A DNA stretch of 44,089 nt, taken from positions 1 to 44,089 of the IMG/VR virus record IMGVR_UViG_3300022821_000035. One strand, 5' to 3'. The DNA comes from a virus. Below the pieces are notes generated by a model. That model was given only the letters and a program-made list of their open reading frames with translations, did no database searches and was not told the origin of the DNA. This document shows, piece after piece, positions 39,590 through 44,089 of this stretch. The translations under genes were made by a program, and so were the position numbers. Numbering within the stretch: position 1 is the first letter of the stretch; each line of letters starts with the position of its first letter.

Positions 39590-39958
39590 ATGAAGAGAGT
39601 CGATATAAGTAAGAACTACAGCTTGAGGGAAGCGATTGATTATGTCCCTCTTAAAACGAAAGATACTTTATCCAGGTATGTTAATCGTTACCAAGGAGCT
39701 AGTTGGTCTATGGGAAAAATCCAGATTAAGAAAAGAGCAGAAGGGAAAGGAAAAACATCCACCCGTTACGTTATTTCTGGAGAGTGGATTAGGGAGTTTA
39801 ATAAACGTTATAAAGCAGGGAAGCTGACTGGATACGTTATTTTCACCCCAGATGAGGTTCGATATACTTTGAAGGATATGTTGAAATATTGCGAGGAAAA
39901 TCATATTGTGACTGTTCAAGAATTTATCAAAAAGAAAAATGAAGAAGAAACCAAATAA
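39590..39958 (+). CDS. Unknown basic DNA-binding-like protein
   Basis: I choose the ATG at 39590, since the longer frame from 39554 would begin inside the tRNA. The 122-residue, strongly basic protein opens with YSLREAIDYVPLKTKDTLSRYVNRYQG, which looks like a helix-turn-helix, then a basic hinge and a second helical part. It could be a small transcription regulator or an excisionase-like factor, but it lacks a diagnostic motif. It is coupled to the exonuclease gene by a 20-base overlap. Confidence 0.5.
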   Translation: MKRVDISKNYSLREAIDYVPLKTKDTLSRYVNRYQGASWSMGKIQIKKRAEGKGKTSTRYVISGEWIREFNKRYKAGKLTGYVIFTPDEVRYTLKDMLKYCEENHIVTVQEFIKKKNEEETK

Positions 39959-40802
39959 GTTTTATTTACTACCGACTGAGAAGAATCATTGGTATTATAT
40001 CCAGAACCAAGATTTCCCCAGCGGAGTTGAAATGCCTTCCGCTACTACTATTTTGGATATGTTCCCGAACCCAGGACTAGATTTCTGGAAGACGAACACC
40101 TCTCCAGAAGAGATTAAGCAGAAGCAAGAAGACGGAATGATTCAAGGAACTAAAGTCCATCATTATTGCTATTTGATTGCCCATGGTGAAACCGTTTTCC
40201 CGATAGGGCTTACCAAGAGACAAATCGAATTACTGCCGTTAGAGACTTCAGAAGATAAACAGAAAGACGACAAGTTGTTGAATTATTTGATGAAGCCATT
40301 AACTGACAGAGAATACAAGTGTATTCTAGGCTTCAAGAACTTCTGGCAGGAGTTCAAGCCAATTACAATCGGCAAAGAGTTGAAAGTTTATCATAAGAAA
40401 TTAAGATATGCTGGAACTCTGGATTGGGTTGGTTATTTATTTAACAAAAAGACTGGAAAGTACGAGTTATGGATTGTAGATTATAAAATTTCTAAACAGC
40501 ATAGTCGAGGATACGAAGGTCAGAATATGTGCTATTACAAGGCTCTTTGCGAAATGTACGGCAAGAGATTCAAGGCTAGGCTAGGTATTCTATATCTAGG
40601 TAAAGCTACCAAGAAGATGTTTCAGCTCAAAGAGATTGAAGACAAGAAGAGAGCTTGGGACGACTTTATGATTAGTAAGAAGTTGTGGCATACATTCAAT
40701 ACCCACGCTTCGCCTAAAATGGCTACTCCGAAAGATGCTATTTCAGTAGATATTTCTCACAAAGTTAAAGGAAGGACAGTAAAACTTAATAAACAGCACT
40801 AA
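39939..40802 (+). CDS. RecB/Cas4-like PD-(D/E)XK exonuclease
   Basis: A 287-residue nuclease of the PD-(D/E)XK superfamily, RecB-like branch. The family marks are in order: GTKVHHY (His74), YAGTLDWVG (Asp162), WIVDYKISK (Asp181, Lys183) and the QNMCYYKAL helix (Gln195/Tyr199). No iron-sulfur cysteine set is present, which separates it from Cas4. Such phage enzymes act in recombination with a single-strand-binding protein; a candidate lies two genes downstream. All catalytic residues are intact, so it should be active. Confidence 0.88.
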   Translation: MKKKPNKFYLLPTEKNHWYYIQNQDFPSGVEMPSATTILDMFPNPGLDFWKTNTSPEEIKQKQEDGMIQGTKVHHYCYLIAHGETVFPIGLTKRQIELLPLETSEDKQKDDKLLNYLMKPLTDREYKCILGFKNFWQEFKPITIGKELKVYHKKLRYAGTLDWVGYLFNKKTGKYELWIVDYKISKQHSRGYEGQNMCYYKALCEMYGKRFKARLGILYLGKATKKMFQLKEIEDKKRAWDDFMISKKLWHTFNTHASPKMATPKDAISVDISHKVKGRTVKLNKQH

Positions 40803-41053
40803 TGATGAAAAAAAATCCGTTGAAAAAGAAGGAGTTGATTAAAAGAATAGCGAAATTGGAAAGTTTCATAAAAAAACAAACTATTACCGAACACCGTCAA
40901 ATAAAGGAAAACGGTGATTTGAAAAGGGCTTTTAAAGAAGAAAAAGATGAGCTAGGAAAAGCGTTCAGAGGAGTTGAAATGATATTGGAAATTAGAGAAG
41001 AGGAGATTGAAAGATACGATAAAATTTTGGACTTATTAAATAACAACAAATAA
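40802..41053 (+). CDS. Unknown small coiled-coil protein
   Basis: An 83-residue Lys/Glu-rich helical protein whose start overlaps the exonuclease stop by one base; a second ATG follows directly at 40805. The middle (LESFIKKQTITEHRQIKENG) is amphipathic, and the C-terminal half has heptad repeats. Placement between the exonuclease and the putative ssDNA-binding protein suggests a recombination cofactor, unproven. Confidence 0.5.
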   Translation: MMKKNPLKKKELIKRIAKLESFIKKQTITEHRQIKENGDLKRAFKEEKDELGKAFRGVEMILEIREEEIERYDKILDLLNNNK

Positions 41054-41054
41054 A

Positions 41055-42017
41055 ATGGATGAACAACTAATGAAAGAGGCAGGGTTTGGTGGAGGATTTA
41101 CATCTTATCGAAACCTAACAGTAGATAATGGTTCTGATATTGCGGGCAAGGACGCCACAGGAGACTTTGTAGAGGTTTCATTTGATGAGAATGACAATAG
41201 GGTCAAGAAAGCTTTTAGCAATGAATTTGAAGGTGTTATTTTGCTACCCAGGGCGGTCTTAACATTTAGAGATAAAACTCAAACTAAAAAGAAGATTGCC
41301 GAGTCAGAAGAATTTAATCCAATCTTAAATAAAGAACGGGATGGAGCTAAAGCTTTAATTCCAATTTATAAATTAGACTTCCAAGGTAAACGACAAAAAA
41401 CTCCAGATGGTCAGTTCGTAGTTGAATATGCTTTCTATAATGACTTAAAGGAAAGAAAAGCAGCTGGAGAAAAAAACATGGACTTCGCTTACACTATTGT
41501 TCTTTATATCTTAGTAGATAAAGAAATTGTTAAACTTAGATTTAAAGGTGCTAGTCGTGGAAACTTTTTCAAACTTCAAAGTTCTTTATGGAAAGAATTT
41601 AAAGTTAAAGCCCCAGAAGTTTATGTTAAATTCGCTACTTATGTTGATGAGGAATATAAAAAATATGCTGTTTCTTTCAAGCCCATGGTAGAGGCTGATG
41701 GTCAACCAAAGAGATATAATGATATGACTGAGATTGAAAATAATATTGGAGATTTATTGACTTCTGCTCGTGATAAAAATGCCAGAATGATTACCCCTTC
41801 CAATAAAAGTGTCTTCAGAATTAATAATGGTGATATTGACTTAAACCCTCAACCAGTTGTGGAAGATTCAACAAGCACATTAGATATTGTTGAGGTAGGA
41901 ACTGGGGAGTCAACAACTAACGTCAATGCAGAAGACCAAGAACTACCACCAATTGAGGCTTATGAAGCCCAAGAAGAACCAGACAATAGTGAAGTTAAAC
42001 CAAGCGACTTTCAATAA
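41055..42017 (+). CDS. Putative single-stranded DNA-binding / recombination protein
   Basis: A 320-residue protein. The N-terminal 200 residues alternate beta strands with basic and aromatic residues (FEGVILLPRAVLTFRDKTQ, FAYTIVLYILVDKEIVKLRFKGASRGNFF) in the way of an OB-fold or phage SSB. The C-terminal 65 residues are acidic and disordered (VVEDSTSTLDIVEVGTGE, QEEPDNSEVKPSDFQ), resembling the acidic tails of ssDNA-binding proteins, although the usual terminal DDIPF is missing. Neighbouring exonuclease and small helical genes support a recombination role. No firm family match. Confidence 0.55.
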   Translation: MDEQLMKEAGFGGGFTSYRNLTVDNGSDIAGKDATGDFVEVSFDENDNRVKKAFSNEFEGVILLPRAVLTFRDKTQTKKKIAESEEFNPILNKERDGAKALIPIYKLDFQGKRQKTPDGQFVVEYAFYNDLKERKAAGEKNMDFAYTIVLYILVDKEIVKLRFKGASRGNFFKLQSSLWKEFKVKAPEVYVKFATYVDEEYKKYAVSFKPMVEADGQPKRYNDMTEIENNIGDLLTSARDKNARMITPSNKSVFRINNGDIDLNPQPVVEDSTSTLDIVEVGTGESTTNVNAEDQELPPIEAYEAQEEPDNSEVKPSDFQ

Positions 42018-42029
42018 TTAACTAAATTT

Positions 42030-42353
42030 ATGGAAAAGCGGAGGATAAGTTCCAAAGAAATGAACGCCAGATTGGACATGGCGAAAGAACTCAACGAAAA
42101 TTTCCCATTTTTGAAGGGACATTATAAAGTTCGTACTCACCTAAACGTCGATGAAGCTGGAGACGAAACTGGGACTCTTAGTGTAGAGATTTTTAATAAA
42201 CTCAAAGGCGGGGACGAGATAAGTCTTGGTATGATTTTGACTAAGTATATCAAAGAGGTCTTAACCTTAGATGTTAAAAAATCTTATGATTCAATTCATA
42301 AAGAGAATGTGAAGTTAAAAGCTAAGCTTGAAAAACATGAAAAAAAAGTTTAA
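42030..42353 (+). CDS. Unknown protein of the recombination block
   Basis: A 107-residue protein with a helical N-terminus (SKEMNARLDMAKELNENFP), a beta unit (HYKVRTHLNVDEAGDETGTLSVEIF) and a coiled-coil C-terminus (KENVKLKAKLEKHEKK). No known domain. It overlaps the next gene by 17 bases and has no Shine-Dalgarno sequence. Context: between the ssDNA-binding candidate and a basic protein. Confidence 0.5.
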   Translation: MEKRRISSKEMNARLDMAKELNENFPFLKGHYKVRTHLNVDEAGDETGTLSVEIFNKLKGGDEISLGMILTKYIKEVLTLDVKKSYDSIHKENVKLKAKLEKHEKKV

Positions 42354-42621
42354 TTCTGGGGATGTTTCATTAGAAGTTGTAGATTTCAGCACAGGGAAGG
42401 TGGAAATCAAAAAAGGGAAGAAAGTATTATTCAAATCTACCAGCCCAGTAATGTTATTAGATGTCCATAACGTCTTAACCCAACTAGCAGTAGAGCTTAA
42501 TAAAAATCAAAAACCACCAGAAGACAACCGTCAAGCTAAGAGAGCTAAAAAAAGAGCTGATAAGAAGAAGCTTGAAAAAGCTATTAAAAGAGCTAAAAGT
42601 GGTAGAAACGAATTGAAATAA
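42337..42621 (+). CDS. Unknown basic protein
   Basis: The ATG at 42337 (MKKKFNSGDV) is favoured over the in-frame TTG at 42328. The roughly 94-residue protein has a short beta N-terminus (VSLEVVDFSTGKVEIKKGKKVLFKS) and a long Lys/Arg/Ala-rich helix at the end (QAKRAKKRADKKKLEKAIKRAK), likely nucleic-acid-binding. Coupled to the upstream gene. Not recognised. Confidence 0.5.
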   Translation: MKKKFNSGDVSLEVVDFSTGKVEIKKGKKVLFKSTSPVMLLDVHNVLTQLAVELNKNQKPPEDNRQAKRAKKRADKKKLEKAIKRAKSGRNELK

Positions 42622-42638
42622 TTAATAAACCGTGAAAA

Positions 42639-43031
42639 ATGAAAAATGAAAGTGAGGTGACGTTTACCCTTAGAAAACGAGAGTCTGAAAGAATTTATGG
42701 AGAGTTTATGAAAGGCAGAAGGAAGGAGAATAAAAACTTCTGCCCGTTCTGCAACCGAGACTTAATGGTTAAGGAATTTAGAAATTGGATTATTGTTGAG
42801 AACAGGTTTCCATACGACAAAGTGTTCATTACCCATCACTTATTGGCTTCTAAACGGCACTTGAGAACCTATGAGGAATTAACCAACGAGGAAGTGTCTG
42901 AATTGAAGTCAATCGAATACCAAGTGATGAACAAACAGTTAGGAGATTACGATGTGATAATCATTAATATCCCAGCTAGGCAGAGCATACCGAGACATTT
43001 GCACTTCCATCTGGCTACTTATAAGAAATGA
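42639..43031 (+). CDS. HIT-family nucleotide hydrolase/transferase
   Basis: A 130-residue HIT-fold protein. The catalytic His-phi-His-phi-His-phi motif is RHLHFHLATYK (His120, His122, His124), and an N-terminal zinc pair is CPFC (Cys35, Cys38). Conserved HIT parts include NRFPYDKVFITHHLL and the KRHLRTYEELTNEEV helix. Members hydrolyse or transfer nucleotides; relatives include Ap4A hydrolases and the AMP-removing aprataxins. The substrate is unknown here. Its stop overlaps the next gene by ATGA. Confidence 0.85.
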   Translation: MKNESEVTFTLRKRESERIYGEFMKGRRKENKNFCPFCNRDLMVKEFRNWIIVENRFPYDKVFITHHLLASKRHLRTYEELTNEEVSELKSIEYQVMNKQLGDYDVIIINIPARQSIPRHLHFHLATYKK

Positions 43032-43369
43032 AGCGACTTAAAATAGCGTTCGATGTTGATGACACTCTAATAATTCCTAGCGTCGCTGGATATGCCAAGG
43101 ATGTACCAAATTACGAGACTATATCAATTTATAGATGGTTGCAGGCTCAAGGTCATTTTATGATTATCTGGAGCGGTAGTGGTGTTGATTGGGCTTCTAC
43201 TTGGGCTGAAAAGTTAGGGTTAGAGGCGGATGATTTCCCCCGAAAAGGAGAATACCCAGTAGACCTCGCTTTCGACGATTGCGATGTTGAATTAGGTAGA
43301 GTTAATTTAAAAGTCAAAAGAATAAACAACTCTATAAGCCGTAAAGAATGGAACAATGGCAAAAAATAA
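43028..43369 (+). CDS. HAD-superfamily phosphatase
   Basis: A 113-residue, compact HAD-like protein. Motif I FDVDDTL (nucleophile Asp9, acid Asp11), motif II-like IIWSGSG, and motif IV DLAFDDCD with the acidic pair are present; a Lys near residue 73 may be motif III. Short HADs of this type (no cap) dephosphorylate small molecules or nucleic-acid ends. Coupled to the HIT gene by ATGA, it is probably co-translated and may act on the same pathway. Substrate unknown. Confidence 0.8.
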   Translation: MKRLKIAFDVDDTLIIPSVAGYAKDVPNYETISIYRWLQAQGHFMIIWSGSGVDWASTWAEKLGLEADDFPRKGEYPVDLAFDDCDVELGRVNLKVKRINNSISRKEWNNGKK

Positions 43370-43547
43370 AGAGATAACTATTTGGTCAGCGGACAGTATT
43401 CCCTACAAAGAATATAAAGTTTCTACTTATTTGAGAGTTATGAAAGTTCAAGAATTTGTCGAGAAGGTTCAGAAGAAGCATAAGATAGTTGGGATTACTT
43501 TCGAGGATAACTTATTAGGATTTATACTAGATGAGAAAAAGATATAA
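43356..43547 (+). CDS. Unknown small beta protein
   Basis: A 63-residue protein with alternating strands and a short helix (EITIWSADSIPYKEYKVSTYLRVMKVQEFVEKVQ) and a hydrophobic C-terminus (IVGITFEDNLLGFIL). Its start lies inside the HAD gene and its end overlaps the next gene. No family is recognised; a HIT/HAD partner is only a guess from position. Confidence 0.45.
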   Translation: MAKNKEITIWSADSIPYKEYKVSTYLRVMKVQEFVEKVQKKHKIVGITFEDNLLGFILDEKKI

Positions 43548-43689
43548 AGAAAAGAAGCGGTCATGTGCGTTATGTAAGCCTCATAAAAGAACTTGGTCTA
43601 AACGTTGGACTCTAAAAGACATGATTACTTTAGAGGAATTTGAGCACCTAAAGAAACAAAGTATTGACAATAATAAGGTTACAGATTAA
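43531..43689 (+). CDS. 52-residue basic CxxC protein
   Basis: ATG at 43531, TAA at 43687-43689. The N-terminus is basic with a single zinc-like knuckle, SCALCKPHKRTWSKRW, followed by an acidic helix (MITLEEFEHLKKQ). CALCKPHK-type small proteins are common in phages. The promoter P6 lies entirely within the 3' end of this gene, its -10 box covering the stop codon. Confidence 0.55.
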   Translation: MRKRYKEKKRSCALCKPHKRTWSKRWTLKDMITLEEFEHLKKQSIDNNKVTD

Positions 43690-43692
43690 GAT
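43664..43692 (+). promoter_or_regulatory. Promoter P6, upstream of the candidate RNA gene
   Basis: TTGACA at 43664-43669, 17-bp spacer whose first half (ATAATAAGG) is identical to that of P3, TAAGAT at 43687-43692. No gene begins within 340 bases downstream, so this promoter points to the non-coding stretch. Confidence 0.78.
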
Positions 43693-43697
43693 GTAAA

Positions 43698-44012
43698 TAC
43701 GTTGTTATTTTGATTCTAAGGGTGGCTGAATAAGTCGCTATACAGGACTAAGGTATTTTTTTTTACTGAAACCTCGAAAGGGTTAGTAGGACTGGTGAGG
43801 GCTACTGCTGAGCTAGGTTTAAAAGTTGCGTGACCATATCAAGCATTGAACTATCACTTCAAAAGAGCTGATTACTACTGTAGAGGTCACACGTCTTGGA
43901 GAATGACAAGGTTTATTTGCTGGAAGGTCGTAATACTCTGATTTGGGGGAAGCCCTAATGAAAGACATGACCAAATGGCGGTAGGCTTTGGTTATCTCCC
44001 CCTTAGAATTAA
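43698..44012 (+). ncRNA. Candidate structured non-coding RNA, unknown class
   Basis: A stretch of more than 300 bases between the TAA at 43689 and the ATG at 44033 has no credible frame and a promoter (P6) at its head. Several local pairings are visible: AACC/GGTT (43770-43784), AGTAG/CTACT (43785-43806), GTGACC/GGTCAC (43830-43835 with 43885-43890), TTGAA/TTCAA inside that arm, GGGGGA/TCCCCC (43945-43950 with 43997-44002), then AGCC/GGCT, and a competing ATTTGG/CCAAAT. A 9-T run lies early in the stretch. It does not show tmRNA, RNase P, group I or group II intron marks. It may also be an extended leader of the gene at 44033. Confidence 0.5.
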
Positions 44013-44032
44013 GATAATAATTAAAAGAAATA

Positions 44033-44089
44033 ATGTCTGAAGAAATAAAATTAGGAAAAACAGTAGTTTGCGATATTTGTAATAAAGAT
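44033..44089 (+). CDS. Start of a CxxC protein, 3' partial
   Basis: ATG at 44033, open to the window end. The visible 19 codons include VVCDICNKD, a first zinc knuckle. The stretch upstream is the candidate structured RNA, so this gene may be controlled by it. Too short to classify. Confidence 0.45.
   Translation, partial: MSEEIKLGKTVVCDICNKD

Noticed and set aside
43698-44012. Group I intron, RNase P RNA or tmRNA in the non-coding stretch
   Set aside because: Conserved core motifs of these classes (group I R/S pair, RNase P GAGGAAAGTCC, tmRNA ends) were looked for and not found.
1-44089. Recoded TGA or TAG as sense codons, as in some uncultured hosts and their phages
   Set aside because: Long genes are intact with the standard bacterial code and all three stops end real genes at sensible places.
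1-44089. CRISPR array
   Set aside because: No set of regularly spaced identical repeats was seen; repeated elements are promoters and fibre-coding repeats.

Overview
The window is a stretch of a tailed double-stranded DNA phage (Caudoviricetes), or a provirus of one. It is AT-rich, tightly packed, and almost wholly on the plus strand. It carries the virion gene order small terminase, large terminase (TerL), portal, scaffold, decoration protein, major capsid protein, spikes and fibres, tail proteins, then a 2672-residue internal virion protein followed by holin-like genes. I see no tape measure, sheath or baseplate, and a very large polyvalent protein takes their place, so a short-tailed (podovirus-like) particle is most likely. 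The host cannot be named from this sequence. Promoters are standard sigma-70 type (TTGACA, 17 bp, TATAAT-like), but most genes have no Shine-Dalgarno sequence and start behind an A/T-rich leader. TAA, TAG and TGA are all used as stops, which argues against a TGA-recoding host.

Layout. (1) 1-2.3 kb: nuclease genes (VRR-NUC, HNH/AP2 homing-type, two HNH-like) with small zinc-ribbon proteins. (2) 2.3-4.2 kb: a CHAP-domain lysin, small membrane proteins and a GNAT-type acetyltransferase. (3) 4.2-7.9 kb: a regulatory and unknown block. Its notable gene fuses a sigma-70 region 4 to an RNA polymerase alpha-CTD-like domain; a run of tiny CxxC proteins follows. (4) 7.9-10.4 kb: accessory genes in repeated cassettes of terminator, near-identical promoter and about 20-nt leader. 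(5) 10.4-11.2 kb: a non-coding region in which strand composition flips from G/T-rich to C/A-rich, with the probable late promoter. (6) 11.2-22.4 kb: packaging, head, spikes and a fibre. (7) 22.5-23.3 kb: a lone antisense tyrosine recombinase. (8) 23.4-39.3 kb: tail and connector proteins, internal virion proteins and holin-like genes. (9) 39.4-44.1 kb: a tRNA-Trp, then a RecB/Cas4-like exonuclease, a possible ssDNA-binding protein, a HIT-HAD pair and a promoter-driven 340-nt non-coding stretch that looks like a structured RNA.

How the parts work together. Six promoters share the -35, the -10 and also much of the 17-bp spacer; they sit at the start of accessory operons, the tRNA and the candidate RNA. 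The phage-encoded region-4/alpha-CTD protein is an obvious candidate to act at such TTGACA promoters, though this is inference. Replication polymerase and helicase genes are absent, so the genome continues beyond the window; VRR-NUC at the left edge and the exonuclease/ssDNA-binding pair on the right mark the edges of that module.
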